DNA from: Sphingobium sp. 66-54 | GTDB taxonomy: Bacteria > Pseudomonadota > Alphaproteobacteria > Sphingomonadales > Sphingomonadaceae | DNA: 64,000 nucleotides | NCBI GenBank assembly: GCA_001899715.1 | Contig: MKWI01000014.1 | Coordinates: 119,792 to 183,791 of the forward strand | Direction of reading: 5' to 3' | Shown: one piece after another, positions 44,991-53,739 of the stretch | Layout of the letters: each line of letters begins with the position of its first letter | Numbering within the stretch: the stretch's first letter is position 1 | The notes under the pieces: model-generated | The model's input: only the letters and a program-made list of their open reading frames with translations | What the model was told of the DNA's origin: nothing | Database searches by the model: none | Made by a program: the position numbers and the translations under genes

Positions 44991-45494
44991 ATGAATCTTG
45001 GACAATTGTGGGAGGCCATCCAGGCTTCCTCCCTGGGGATCTATATCGCCGAATCGGCGTGGGCCTTCCCCACCATCGAGAGTGTGCACGTCATCGCTAT
45101 CGTGACCGTCGTCGGCACGGTCGCGGTCATGGACCTGCGCCTGCTCGGCCTCACCGCGCGCGACTATCCGGTCACGGTCATGTCGCGCGACACGCTGACA
45201 TGGACCTGGCTCAGTTTCGTGCTGGCAGCAATCACCGGCCTGCTGCTGTTCGCCAGCAAGGCGACGAACTATATGGCCAACCCCTATTTCCTCGCCAAGA
45301 TGGCCATGCTCATCCTCGCCGGGCTCAACATGGCGGTGTTCCACCTCATCACATGGCGCACCGTGAGGGAGTGGGATACCGCGGCGATCATGCCGACCGG
45401 CGCCAAGATCGCCGGCGCGCTGTCGCTGTTCTTCTGGGTGCTGGTGATCTTCTTCGGCCGCACCATCGGCTTCACGTTGGGAATATACGAATAG
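44991..45494 (+). CDS. Four-helix membrane protein, DUF6644-like
   Basis: A 167-residue membrane protein homologous to its neighbour. It has S-A-W-A-F-P-T-I-E-S-V-H-V-I-A-I-V-T-V-V-G-T-V, then D-L-R-L-L-G-L. Further helices contain N-P-Y-F-L-A-K-M-A-M-L and N-M-A-V-F-H-L. Histidines in the first and third helices could in principle bracket a haem. It starts ten bases after the upstream stop with AGGGGAAG before the ATG, so the pair is one operon. A strong terminator follows. Confidence 0.72.
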   Translation: MNLGQLWEAIQASSLGIYIAESAWAFPTIESVHVIAIVTVVGTVAVMDLRLLGLTARDYPVTVMSRDTLTWTWLSFVLAAITGLLLFASKATNYMANPYFLAKMAMLILAGLNMAVFHLITWRTVREWDTAAIMPTGAKIAGALSLFFWVLVIFFGRTIGFTLGIYE

Positions 45495-45544
45495 GCGACA
45501 CGGCGTTGCGCCTCCCTCGGGAGGTTGAGTCTCCGCGCTTGGGA

Positions 45545-45578
45545 AAAGGGGCGATCGGTTTGGACCGATCGCCCCTTT
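45545..45578 (+). terminator. Strong hairpin terminator after the membrane-protein pair
   Basis: A perfect 15-bp stem (AAAGGGGCGATCGGT with its complement) closed by a TTGG loop, 50 bases after the 45494 stop. The A/T pairs at the base of the stem make it usable in both directions. Confidence 0.8.
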
Positions 45579-45926
45579 GCCACCTCTGTCGCGCTCGGCT
45601 TTAAGGGAAGGCCCGCCTCCCTTCGGCAGCGCCGGGGTTGGATATTCGGATAAACGGCTCTTCAATATGACTGGCGCCACATGGGCTTTATCCTAATCGG
45701 GCTGAAGCGCCGATCCCGCTCATGTCGAGCATAAGGCAAGACACGCCTATACTAGGCCAGCATATCTCGACCGCGCTCGACATGAGTGGAGGAAGATGGC
45801 CGACAAGTAAGAGCCTGATTGCTGCCTGCCCCCACGGACCCAATACTCAAGGAAACTCATTTTACGCGGCAACCATCGCTGCGGGCGCCCTCCCGTCATC
45901 GGCGGAGGCGCGCCCGCAAATGGTTA
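45579..45926. other. Intergenic region with two inverted repeats
   Basis: About 350 bases without a gene. CTCATGTCGAGC (45719-45730) pairs with GCTCGACATGAG (45775-45786), and a GC-rich stem-loop at 45890-45918 (TGCGGGCGC... with a one-base bulge) begins eight bases after the carboxylesterase stop, where it probably terminates the leftward operon. Confidence 0.55.
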
Positions 45927-47531
45927 TCAACGGACGGTCACGTCCCGCTCGAACATCTTCTGATAGAAGTCGATCTTGGCCTGGCTCAGCCACGGCCCGC
46001 GCCCGGACGCACCCGCGTCCAGCACCATGGCCTCGGTCGGCGCGAGATTCTTGACCATCGGCCACTCGGGCAGGCCGGGGCCGTTGGGATTGCCAGTGCG
46101 CGCGAAGTTCACCCAATAGGACGAGATCTGGTCGGCGAAGGCTTCCTCTGTCGGATTGCCCGCCATCAGCGCGACGGAGCTTTGGCCGGGGAAGGTGCGC
46201 GGCGCTGCCAGATTATCGAATACATAGGGGATCTCGGCGGTATGGCCGGCGCCAAGATCGGGCTTGCCCGGATCGTAGGGCGGCCGGTGCTTGAAAAAAT
46301 AGTGCCATGCGTTCTTGCCGATCTTCACCTGCTCGTCGGCATAGAGGCGCATGTGCCAGCCCATCGCATCCGAGAAGGGAGCGGAGGCGACCTGCTTGGC
46401 GTCCTCGTCGGTCGCCGGATAGGCGGCCATGCCGGCTTCCGCCAGGCTGCCCCAGCGCTTTTCGGCACCTTCACGCCACGAGGCGGCGGTCATCGGCGGA
46501 CCCATGCCGGCAGCGAACGATCCTTCCTCCGCATTGGAGCCGACCAGAATGTCGACCGCGTTCTGCCGCCCCTTGGCGAAGGTGATCGTGAGGTCCTCGG
46601 GGATCACCCAGCCGTCCACGATCATGCCGGTGCGCGGCAGCTTGTCATAGGCGTCCTGCGCCGGCAGCGCGCGCAACTCCGCCAGCGTCTTGGCCCCGAT
46701 CTTGTCGGCGGCGGCCACGGCCTGCTTCTCGGCCGCTTCGCGCGTCATCATGTTGGTGATGCCGAGCCCCATCCACGCCCCGCTCTCGGAGATGGCGCGG
46801 CGGATCAATCCCTTGGCCTCGGGCGAACCGACCAGCGCGGCCGCCATGCAGGCGCCGGCGGATTCGCCGAATACGGTCACATTATCGGGGTCGCCGCCGA
46901 ACGCCGCGATATTGGCCTTGATCCACTTGAGCGCGGCGATGGTATCCATCAGCGCATAGTTGCCCGAGGCGTTCTTGCCCGATTCCTTGCTCAGCTCCGG
47001 GTGTGCCATGAAGCCCAGCGAGCCGACGCGATAGTTGAACGTGACCAGCACCACGCCCTTCTTGGCGAGCTGATCGCCTTCGCTAAACGGCGCGTTGCCG
47101 CCGCCCTCGCCATAGGCGCCGCCATAGATCCACACCATGACCGGGCGCTTCTCACCGGCCGCCTTGGCCGGGGTCCACAGGTTGAGCGACAGGCAATCCT
47201 CGGACATGCCCGGCGAATCCGGCATATCGGTCGCCGGATTGACGCGGCCGTTGCCCGGCGGCTGGATGCACACCTTGCCATATTTGTCGGCGGTGCGGAC
47301 ACCCTTCCACGGCGTCACCGCCGCCGGCGCCTTCCAGCGGCGCTCGCCTACCGGCGCTGCCGCGAACGGAATCCCCTTGAAGGCGGTGACACCTTCCACC
47401 TTGCCAGGCGTGCCGGAAACCAGGCCAGCGTTGGTCTTCACCGGCTTGTTCAAATCCGCATGCGCCGCCGACGCAGCAGCCAGCATCGCCGTTGCCGCGG
47501 CGAGACGGAGCGTCACCTTATGACCTTTCAT
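45927..47531 (-). CDS. Secreted type-B carboxylesterase
   Basis: A 534-residue carboxylesterase with signal peptide (A-S-A-A-H-A). The family opening is G-L-V-S-G...F-K-G-I-P-F-A-A-A-P-V-G-E-R-R-W. The disulfide-type E-D-C-L-S-L-N-L-W, oxyanion Y-G-G-A-Y, nucleophile Ser224 in G-E-S-A-G, the acidic residue in G-S-N-A-E-E-G-S-F and the catalytic His in G-A-G-H-T-A-E-I-P-Y are all present. It hydrolyses carboxylic esters in the periplasm. Its ATG overlaps the stop of the upstream WxGxSxGxWE protein (ATGA). Ester cleavage followed or preceded by PQQ oxidation is the likely theme; the substrate is not identifiable. Confidence 0.93.
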   Translation of the reverse strand: MKGHKVTLRLAAATAMLAAASAAHADLNKPVKTNAGLVSGTPGKVEGVTAFKGIPFAAAPVGERRWKAPAAVTPWKGVRTADKYGKVCIQPPGNGRVNPATDMPDSPGMSEDCLSLNLWTPAKAAGEKRPVMVWIYGGAYGEGGGNAPFSEGDQLAKKGVVLVTFNYRVGSLGFMAHPELSKESGKNASGNYALMDTIAALKWIKANIAAFGGDPDNVTVFGESAGACMAAALVGSPEAKGLIRRAISESGAWMGLGITNMMTREAAEKQAVAAADKIGAKTLAELRALPAQDAYDKLPRTGMIVDGWVIPEDLTITFAKGRQNAVDILVGSNAEEGSFAAGMGPPMTAASWREGAEKRWGSLAEAGMAAYPATDEDAKQVASAPFSDAMGWHMRLYADEQVKIGKNAWHYFFKHRPPYDPGKPDLGAGHTAEIPYVFDNLAAPRTFPGQSSVALMAGNPTEEAFADQISSYWVNFARTGNPNGPGLPEWPMVKNLAPTEAMVLDAGASGRGPWLSQAKIDFYQKMFERDVTVR

Positions 47532-48589
47532 GGAGTCCCCTCTTCCTTCTGACCCCGAAGTGCTCGGGATGACGTGATGTAGTTTCGGATCTGAACATTG
47601 CCTTCATGGCAGGCATATTCGAAGAACTCGTAGCCATCGTTGCGCTGCCAATCGAGCCGCACCGTCCAGGGCGCGGTGAACACGACCGGATCGGTATAGG
47701 TCATCTCATAGACGATGGTGTCCGGTCCGGTCATGGTGAAGCGCTCGACGACGCGGGCCTGATCGCTGATCGGCGTGTCGTTCTCCGGTGGTGAGCCGGT
47801 GGTGACGATGCTGGTCGCGGATGGGCCGACCTTGAGGTTGGTGGTCGTCACCACCAGCGTATTGCCGTCCTCCCAATGGCCGTAGCTGCGTCCCAGCCAG
47901 TTCTGGAGCGATGTAGGCTCCATGCCGCGGCCGTCGGTGGGAATGATCCGGCTCTCGTGAACCATCTCCAGGCTGATGACCACCTGCCCGGGCGTCTGGA
48001 AGATACGGATACCGTTATTATACTGCATCGGCAGCATGGAGGCGGGGATGCCGCGCGTGATGCAGCGGTCCCAACTATCGAAATCCGTGGTCCAGTCGAA
48101 GGTCTGGCCCTTGCGCCAGCTCGACCGCATCAGCGCCGAGCGGCGCTTGCCTTCCTCGGTCATCGCCGGCAGGCGGCCGTCCGCCGGGCTGATGAGCAGC
48201 GATGTGCGCCGGCTCGGCTTGCCCATCTCCACCCAGTGGCCCTGGCCGAGCTTGTCGCCGGATTCCTCCTTGTCGTAGCGCGCTGCCAACGTATCGACCC
48301 GCTGCGTCCGCGCCGCAAATTCCTCGTCGGTCAGGAACATGCGGTTGCCTTGCGCGGGGTCGCGCTGCATCGGCGTGCCGTTGAGGTGGTCGATCGGCCA
48401 GGTGCCGCGCAGATCGGGCTCCCCCCAAGGGGTGGCCTTGGGCTTGTAGGTCTTGGGCACGGGCGGAACCACGGTGAGATCCGCGCCCGGCTCCTGCGCG
48501 GCAAGCGGTATTGCGCCCATGAGCCATGCGCCTGTGGCCAACATGGCGATCTTGAGACCAGCGCGATACGGAACGGAACGAGCAGTCAT
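47528..48589 (-). CDS. WxGxSxGxWE-family secreted protein, tandem copy D
   Basis: A 353-residue protein with signal peptide (A-I-P-L-A-A-Q). The first half has P-P-V-P-K-T-Y-K-P and W-G-E-P-D-L-R-G-T-W-P-I-D-H-L, then S-W-D-R-C-I-T-R-G-I-P-A-S. The core W-L-G-R-S-Y-G-H-W-E and E-R-F-T-M-T-G-P-D-T-I-V-Y-E is followed by E-Y-A-C-H-E-G-N-V-Q-I-R-N-Y-I-T-S-S-R-A. No known domain. Conserved Cys/His in D-R-C and Y-A-C-H-E might form a metal or haem site. Both gene ends overlap neighbours by four bases. Confidence 0.82.
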   Translation of the reverse strand: MTARSVPYRAGLKIAMLATGAWLMGAIPLAAQEPGADLTVVPPVPKTYKPKATPWGEPDLRGTWPIDHLNGTPMQRDPAQGNRMFLTDEEFAARTQRVDTLAARYDKEESGDKLGQGHWVEMGKPSRRTSLLISPADGRLPAMTEEGKRRSALMRSSWRKGQTFDWTTDFDSWDRCITRGIPASMLPMQYNNGIRIFQTPGQVVISLEMVHESRIIPTDGRGMEPTSLQNWLGRSYGHWEDGNTLVVTTTNLKVGPSATSIVTTGSPPENDTPISDQARVVERFTMTGPDTIVYEMTYTDPVVFTAPWTVRLDWQRNDGYEFFEYACHEGNVQIRNYITSSRALRGQKEEGTP

Positions 48590-49656
48590 TCACTAACCTC
48601 CCCTGCAACCGCGCGCTGGGCTCGGGACGAGGTGATGTAGTTACGGATCTGCACGTTGCCCTCATGGCACGCATACTCGAAGATCTCGTAAGTCTCGTCC
48701 CGCTGCCAGTCGACGCGCGCCGACCAGGGTAGAGTGAATATGATCGGATCGGAATAGTTTATTTCATAAACTATAGAGTTTTCACCGGTCATGGTGAAGC
48801 GCTCGACGATCCGGGCCTGATCGCTCACCGGCGTGTCGTTCATCGGCGGAGAGCCCCAGGTGCCGACATTGGTGGCGGATGGGCCGGTCTTGAGGTTGGT
48901 GGTTTCCACCACCAGCGTATTGGCGTCCTCCCAATGCCCCCGGCTCACGCCCAGCCAGTTGCGGATCTGGGTGGGCGGTGCCGCGCGGCCATCGGTGGGG
49001 ATGACGCGCACCTCGTGCACCATTTCAAGCTGGAGGACGACCAGCCCCGGCGCCTGGAAGATGCGGATGCCGCTATTATAATTGAACGGGAACATCGAGG
49101 CCGGCATGCCGCGCGTAATGCAACGATCCCAGCTATCGAAATCGGCGGGGGAATCGAACGTCTGCCCCGGCCGGTAACTGGAGCGCATCAGCGCGGAGCG
49201 GCGCTTGCCCTCTTCCGTCTTGTCCGGAAGCCGGCCGTTGACGGGATCGACGAGGAAGGATGTGCGCCTGTTGGGTGCGCCGGGCTCAACCCAATGGCCC
49301 ATGCCCATCTTGCCGGCCTTCTCCTCCTGCCGGTAGCGTTCGGCGGTGGCACCGAGCTGCTTCACCCGTGCGGCATAGTCCGCATCGGTCAGGAAGACGC
49401 GATTACCCTGCTCGGGCGGTCGCTGGAAAGGCGTGAAATTGAGATGGTCGAGCGGCCACGTACCACGAAAATCGGGCTCGCCCCATGCGGTTCTGCCCGG
49501 CCTGTAGGTCTTGGGCACCGGCGGAAGCACCGTAAGGTCCGTCTGCCGACTGGAAGCAGCACCCAACTCTTGCGCCACAGCCGGTCCGGATGCCGTGCAG
49601 GCGGCCGCGCCAAGAAGCGCGGCCGCCAGAACAGGATGAAGGCGACCGGAGGACAC
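48586..49656 (-). CDS. WxGxSxGxWE-family secreted protein, tandem copy C
   Basis: About 356 residues starting at GTG 49656, ten bases after the previous stop; the longer frame runs through the upstream paralogue and lacks a leader. The signal is L-L-G-A-A-A-C-T-A-S-G-P-A-V-A-Q (possible lipobox or signal peptidase I site). It is very similar to copy D: P-P-V-P-K-T-Y-R-P, D-R-C-I-T-R-G-M-P-A-S, N-W-L-G-V-S-R-G-H-W-E, E-Y-A-C-H-E-G-N-V-Q-I-R-N-Y-I-T-S-S-R-A. Recent tandem duplication is the simplest explanation. Stop overlaps the copy D start (ATGA). Confidence 0.8.
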   Translation of the reverse strand: MSSGRLHPVLAAALLGAAACTASGPAVAQELGAASSRQTDLTVLPPVPKTYRPGRTAWGEPDFRGTWPLDHLNFTPFQRPPEQGNRVFLTDADYAARVKQLGATAERYRQEEKAGKMGMGHWVEPGAPNRRTSFLVDPVNGRLPDKTEEGKRRSALMRSSYRPGQTFDSPADFDSWDRCITRGMPASMFPFNYNSGIRIFQAPGLVVLQLEMVHEVRVIPTDGRAAPPTQIRNWLGVSRGHWEDANTLVVETTNLKTGPSATNVGTWGSPPMNDTPVSDQARIVERFTMTGENSIVYEINYSDPIIFTLPWSARVDWQRDETYEIFEYACHEGNVQIRNYITSSRAQRAVAGEVSE

Positions 49657-49666
49657 CTTCAGACGG

Positions 49667-50788
49667 TCACTGCTTCTTTGCGGACTCGGCCGGCTTGGCC
49701 GCGACTGCGGCGGTTTTCTGAGCCTCCGCAGCCCGCTCGGCGCGCGACGAGTTGATGTAGTTGCGAATCTGCACATTGCCTTCATGACAGGCATATTCGT
49801 AGAATTCGTAACCGTCGTTCCGCGGGATATCCATGCGGATGGTCCACGGCGCCGTCCAATATTGCGGGTCGGTATAGGTCATTTCATAGACCAGCGTGTC
49901 GGCATCCGCGAGCGTGAAGCGCTCGTGCACCTTGGCGTCCTTGCCCGTCGGCAGGGTGTTGTTCGGCAGGCCGCCGATCGTCGCCATGTTGATCGGTGCC
50001 ATGTCGCTTTTGAGGTTGGTCGTGTCGACCACCAGCGTATTACCTTCCCAGTGGCCGCGACTCTCGCCCATCCACGCCGTAACATTGCTAGCGGGAGCCG
50101 GACGGCCATCGGTATAGATGACACGTGTGCCGAGCATTTCGAGCGCGACGACGACCACGCCCGGTGCCTGGAAGATGCGGATGCCGTTATTGTAGCGGAA
50201 CGGCATCATCGAGGCCGGGAAGCCACGCGAAATGCAGCGATCCCAGCTATCGAAATCCGTCACCCAATCGAAGGTCTGGCCCCGCACCCAGCTCGAACGG
50301 CCAGCGGCATTGGCGGCCTTACCCGCAGCAGTCAACTCCGGTAGGCGGCCGTTCTGCGGATCAATGAGCAGCGAGGTCCGGCGGCCGGCGCCGGTCATCT
50401 CCACCCAGTTGCCCATGCCGAGCTTGTTGGACTTGGTCTCCTTGTCAGCCGCCTCGCGCGAGCGCTCCATGGCGGCTTCGCGCTTCTCATATTCCTCCGG
50501 CGTCAGGAAGACGCGGTTGCCCTGCTCCACGGTGCGCTGCATCGGCAGGCCGCCGAGCGAATCGATCGGCCAGCCGCCGCGCAGGTCCGGGTCGCCCCAG
50601 GCCGTTTTCTTCGGCTGATAGTTGGGCAGCGGCGGGAGATGCGTGAGATCGGGCTGAGCAGCGGCCGGAGCGGGCGCCTGCGCCTGCGCGAAAGCCGGTG
50701 CGCCGGCCAGGCCCAGGCCGGCAAGCGACGTGGCGGCCGCCAGGGCCAGCGCCCGTGTCGCGCGATGTTTGAAACTGCGGGCGGTCAT
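49667..50788 (-). CDS. WxGxSxGxWE-family secreted protein, tandem copy B
   Basis: A 373-residue protein with signal peptide ending P-A-F-A-Q and an Ala/Pro linker. It carries W-G-D-P-D-L-R-G-G-W-P-I-D, D-R-C-I-S-R-G-F-P-A-S, A-W-M-G-E-S-R-G-H-W-E-G-N-T-L-V-V and E-Y-A-C-H-E-G-N-V-Q-I-R-N-Y-I-N-S-S-R-A. An extra ~20-residue Ala/Lys/Glu tail is unique to it. The ATG follows GGAGGGG, and that ribosome binding site lies inside a relic of a lost paralogue. Second gene of the operon led by the 52898 PQQ enzyme. Confidence 0.82.
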   Translation of the reverse strand: MTARSFKHRATRALALAAATSLAGLGLAGAPAFAQAQAPAPAAAQPDLTHLPPLPNYQPKKTAWGDPDLRGGWPIDSLGGLPMQRTVEQGNRVFLTPEEYEKREAAMERSREAADKETKSNKLGMGNWVEMTGAGRRTSLLIDPQNGRLPELTAAGKAANAAGRSSWVRGQTFDWVTDFDSWDRCISRGFPASMMPFRYNNGIRIFQAPGVVVVALEMLGTRVIYTDGRPAPASNVTAWMGESRGHWEGNTLVVDTTNLKSDMAPINMATIGGLPNNTLPTGKDAKVHERFTLADADTLVYEMTYTDPQYWTAPWTIRMDIPRNDGYEFYEYACHEGNVQIRNYINSSRAERAAEAQKTAAVAAKPAESAKKQ

Positions 50789-50856
50789 GAATTCCCCTCC
50801 TTCTGTGCGGCACCTCGTGCGCGCGATGACATGATACGATTACGAATCTGCACTTC
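50785..50856 (-). pseudogene. C-terminal relic of a lost WxGxSxGxWE paralogue
   Basis: Between the PQQ stop (50925) and copy B there are 23 codons reading E-V-Q-I-R-N-R-I-M-S-S-R-A-R-G-A-A-Q-K-E-G-N-S and a stop overlapping the copy B ATG. This matches the N-V-Q-I-R-N-Y-I-T-S-S-R-A tail of the other copies, including the following ATGA junction. Nothing upstream in frame resembles the family. Apparently a deletion removed one tandem copy but kept the end that carries the ribosome binding site for copy B. Confidence 0.7.
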
Positions 50857-50924
50857 AACTTTCGTGACGGTTCCGGTCGAAGCGATCTTATCCCTTCTTG
50901 CCGTGTCCGTCAGCCTGTGGCGGT

Positions 50925-52898
50925 TCAGTGGGCTCCCTCCACGGTCGCGCCGGCAGGCAGCGCAAAGGCGATATATTGATTGGGGCCCGGCTCCGGCAGG
51001 TCGAGTTTGGGCGCCCAAAGACCCAGGCCGCCGACCGGAATGGCGATGAACTGGCGGCCACCCACCTCATAGATGGCCGGCACGCCTTCGGATGCGGCAG
51101 GCAGATCATATTCCCAGAGGATCTTGCCGGTCGCCGAATCCCGCGCGCGGAACTTGCGGTCGGTCGAGGTGGCGTTGAACAGCAGCCCGCCCGCCGTCGC
51201 CACCGGCGCACCGCGCCCGATATGACTGCCCGTGCCGGCGATCCCCTTGTCCGCCAGCGGCTTCACTTCGCCATTGGGGAGCTGCCAGATGATCTTGCCA
51301 TCGGTCATGTCATAGGCGGTGATCGTCGACCAGGGCGGGCTGATCGCCGAAAAGCCGTTGCTCTGGATCATGAAATCCACCGGCGACTGGTAGGGGATCA
51401 CGTCCCCGCCGCCATTGGGCATGTTGGCGATCGCCTGCGGGCGCTTGTCCTCGTTGAGCTTGATGATGACCGGCAGGTTGCGAGCGATCACGAACACGCG
51501 CTTGGCCTGCGGGTCGGCCGCCGCCATCCCCCAGTTGGAGCCGCCATTATGGCCCGGCATGGAGATGGAGCCGCGCACGCTCGGCGGCGTGAAGATACCG
51601 TCATTGCGCATGGTGCGCAGTTGCTGGCGGACCTTCTCCTGATCCTTCTCGGGGATGTAGGGGTTGATGTCCGCCTCGGTGAAGCTCTGCCGCGCGAAGG
51701 GCAGCGGCCAGGTCGGCACCGGCTGCGTCGGCGAGGCTTTTTCGCCCGGTACGTCGGACGCCGGCACCGGCTTCTCCTCGATCGGCCAGATCGGCTTGCC
51801 GTTGCGCCTGTCGAGCACGAACAGATAGCCCTGCTTGCTTGGCTGGACGATGATCGGCACGTCCTTGCCCTCATGCCTGATCGTCAGCAGCTTGGGTGCC
51901 GTGGGCAGGTCATAGTCCCAAAGGTCGTGATGGACGGTCTGGTAATGCCACAGCCGCTTGCCGGTGCGCGCGTCCAGCGCGAGGATGCTGTTGGCGAACA
52001 GATTGTCGCCCTCCCGGTTGCCACCGTAGAAATCGTAGCGCGCCGTGCCGGTTGGGATGAAGATGACGCCGGCTTCCTTGTCGATGGTCGCTTCCGACCA
52101 GTTATGGACGCCGCCGAACTTCTCATGATCCTTGGCCGGCCATGTATCGTAGCCGAATTCGCCCTTCTGCGGCACGGTATGGAACTTCCACACCAGCTTG
52201 CCGGTGCGTACGTCATAAGCGTGGATATCGGCGGGCGCGGAGGCATAATCATAAGCGCCGGCGGGCAGCGACATGATGATGAGATTCTCGAAGATCCGCC
52301 CCGGATTGTCGGTTTGAAGCGGCCGCACCTTACTGACGTCGGCCACATCCAGGCCCGCGCGCAGGTCGACCTTGCCGTCCTGCCCGAACGACGTAATCGC
52401 CTCGCCGGTTTCCGCCGAGATGGCGCGGAGCATGCCATCATTGAGATAGAGCAGCCGGCGATCGTGCCCGTCCGCGCTTTGCCAGTAGTTCATGCCGCGC
52501 GCGCCGATCCGTCCTTCGTTGGCGTGGCGCCACAACTCCTTGCCCGTCGCGGCATCCAGCGCGACGATTACATTGTCCTGCGCCACCACATACATGACAC
52601 CGTTGACGACGACGGGGTTGAAGCGCGGCGGCTGCGTCCCCCCGGCCTGAAAGGTCCACGCGACCTGAAGCTGGGTGACGTTCGACTGATTGACCTGATC
52701 CAGCGGCGAATATTGCGCCGAATTATCGCCGAGATAGCCCTCCCAGTTGGGGGAGGCGGGCGCAGCGGACGCCGCCGTGCGCGGTGCCGGCTGCTGCGCG
52801 CAAGCCGCGACCATCAGCCCCAGACTCGCGACGCCCAGCTTGAACGCACCACCAAAAGCCCGGCGGCGAGCCGAATGCGGTTCCGACAGATTATGCAC
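50925..52898 (-). CDS. PQQ-dependent dehydrogenase, lipoprotein (membrane-GDH type, no membrane domain)
   Basis: About 657 residues. The N-terminus carries a lipoprotein signal, L-M-V-A-A-C-A-Q. The propeller has Y-S-P-L-D-Q-V-N, H-H-D-L-W-D-Y-D-L-P (catalytic Asp), G-H-N-G-G-S-N-W-G-M-A-A-A-D-P and a C-terminal I-A-F-A-L-P. No haem c motif. GTG 52898 is preferred because AGGGGA precedes it; a TTG eight codons earlier is possible. It leads the operon that continues with three WxGxSxGxWE proteins and the carboxylesterase, and is divergent from a cytochrome c gene, its likely electron acceptor. Confidence 0.92.
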   Translation of the reverse strand: MHNLSEPHSARRRAFGGAFKLGVASLGLMVAACAQQPAPRTAASAAPASPNWEGYLGDNSAQYSPLDQVNQSNVTQLQVAWTFQAGGTQPPRFNPVVVNGVMYVVAQDNVIVALDAATGKELWRHANEGRIGARGMNYWQSADGHDRRLLYLNDGMLRAISAETGEAITSFGQDGKVDLRAGLDVADVSKVRPLQTDNPGRIFENLIIMSLPAGAYDYASAPADIHAYDVRTGKLVWKFHTVPQKGEFGYDTWPAKDHEKFGGVHNWSEATIDKEAGVIFIPTGTARYDFYGGNREGDNLFANSILALDARTGKRLWHYQTVHHDLWDYDLPTAPKLLTIRHEGKDVPIIVQPSKQGYLFVLDRRNGKPIWPIEEKPVPASDVPGEKASPTQPVPTWPLPFARQSFTEADINPYIPEKDQEKVRQQLRTMRNDGIFTPPSVRGSISMPGHNGGSNWGMAAADPQAKRVFVIARNLPVIIKLNEDKRPQAIANMPNGGGDVIPYQSPVDFMIQSNGFSAISPPWSTITAYDMTDGKIIWQLPNGEVKPLADKGIAGTGSHIGRGAPVATAGGLLFNATSTDRKFRARDSATGKILWEYDLPAASEGVPAIYEVGGRQFIAIPVGGLGLWAPKLDLPEPGPNQYIAFALPAGATVEGAH

Positions 52899-52988
52899 TT
52901 CCAGTCCCCTAATCCCAGTCAATCAGCCTGTTTGCTCTGTCGGCCCGTCGCGACGCTGCTGTTCGGCACTGGAAGATTAGACTAGATT

Positions 52989-53003
52989 TTGTCAACTTGA
53001 CAA
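52989..53003. promoter_or_regulatory. Perfect palindromic operator candidate
   Basis: TTGTCAA-C-TTGACAA lies in the 302-base divergent region (52899-53200) between the PQQ operon and the cytochrome c gene. The right half plus flank, TTGACAACA, also occurs at 44140-44148 in the other divergent PQQ promoter. Size and symmetry suit a MarR-type dimer such as the one encoded at 56517. The remainder of the region shows no gene. Confidence 0.55.
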
Positions 53004-53200
53004 CAGCCCACTGCACTCGCCATTGACTTTGTCCGTTAAAAGGCTGTGTCGCCGCTTGTGGCGGTGAGACCGGGTTGCCGCCCATTCGGGACGGCCGGTC
53101 GACGCGGGTCATCGGTTCACGCACTGGCAATCTGGCAGCGCATAGACGCCGGGATGGCGCGATCCTAACGCAGCCCGAAGGACGTTGAAAAGGAGAAGCC

Positions 53201-53623
53201 GTGGTGCCGGCAACTGGAAGAACGAAGTGGGTGAAACTGGGGTTCACGGGCGCAAGCGCGGCTCTCGCGCTGGCAGCGATGGCGCCGCATATGGCAGGCG
53301 CGGCGACCGGCGATGTCGCACCGGCGGGTCCGGAAGCGCAGGCGGCGGCTCCGGCCGGCCCCGAAGGCGCAAGCGCGGACGCAATCGCCAAGGGGCGGGA
53401 ATTGTTCAACAACTGGTCGTGTGGCACCTGCCACGCCCTCAAGGATGCGGACGCCTCCGGCCATGTCGGCCCCGCTCTTGACGGCAATCCCCATCTGACC
53501 GAGGCGTTCATCGTCGACCGCGTGACCAACGGCCAGGGTCCGATGCCAGCCTTCGGCGGCCAGCTCAGCGAGGAGGAAATCACCGAGCTCGCCGCCTATA
53601 TCCATCAGGTCGCCGCGAAATAG
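53201..53623 (+). CDS. Small secreted cytochrome c
   Basis: A 140-residue class I cytochrome c: signal peptide (to ~A-G-A-A), an Ala/Pro/Gly linker, C-G-T-C-H haem attachment at 74-78, G-P-A-L-D-G and a Met ligand in G-P-M-P-A-F. A C-terminal helix I-T-E-L-A-A-Y-I-H-Q-V follows. Start GTG 53201 follows AAGGAGA. Divergently transcribed from a PQQ dehydrogenase operon that has no haem of its own, so it probably accepts electrons from the PQQ enzymes and passes them to a terminal oxidase. Confidence 0.92.
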   Translation: MVPATGRTKWVKLGFTGASAALALAAMAPHMAGAATGDVAPAGPEAQAAAPAGPEGASADAIAKGRELFNNWSCGTCHALKDADASGHVGPALDGNPHLTEAFIVDRVTNGQGPMPAFGGQLSEEEITELAAYIHQVAAK

Positions 53624-53628
53624 TATGA

Positions 53629-53653
53629 GAGCGCGGCCGGCGTGGCCGCGCTC
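53629..53653 (+). terminator. Hairpin terminator after cytochrome c
   Basis: GAGCGCGGCC and GGCCGCGCTC form a perfect 10-bp stem with a five-base loop starting six bases after the stop codon. No T-run. Confidence 0.6.
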
Positions 53654-53739
53654 GCCGTCCGGGCCGACATTGCCGAGCACATATGGGCCGAGCACGTGTG
53701 GCTGATCTGCTATTCGCTCGCATCCCCCGCCATGACCCG

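Noticed and set aside
45927..47531. Naming the carboxylesterase as fumonisin esterase FumD.
   Set aside because: It is the same broad type-B family and FumD occurs in sphingomonads, but the aminotransferase and other fum genes are absent; family resemblance alone is not enough.
37133..52898. Naming the PQQ enzymes glucose dehydrogenase (gcd).
   Set aside because: They share the propeller with membrane GDH but lack its N-terminal membrane domain, and the substrate pocket cannot be judged by eye, so no gene symbol is given.
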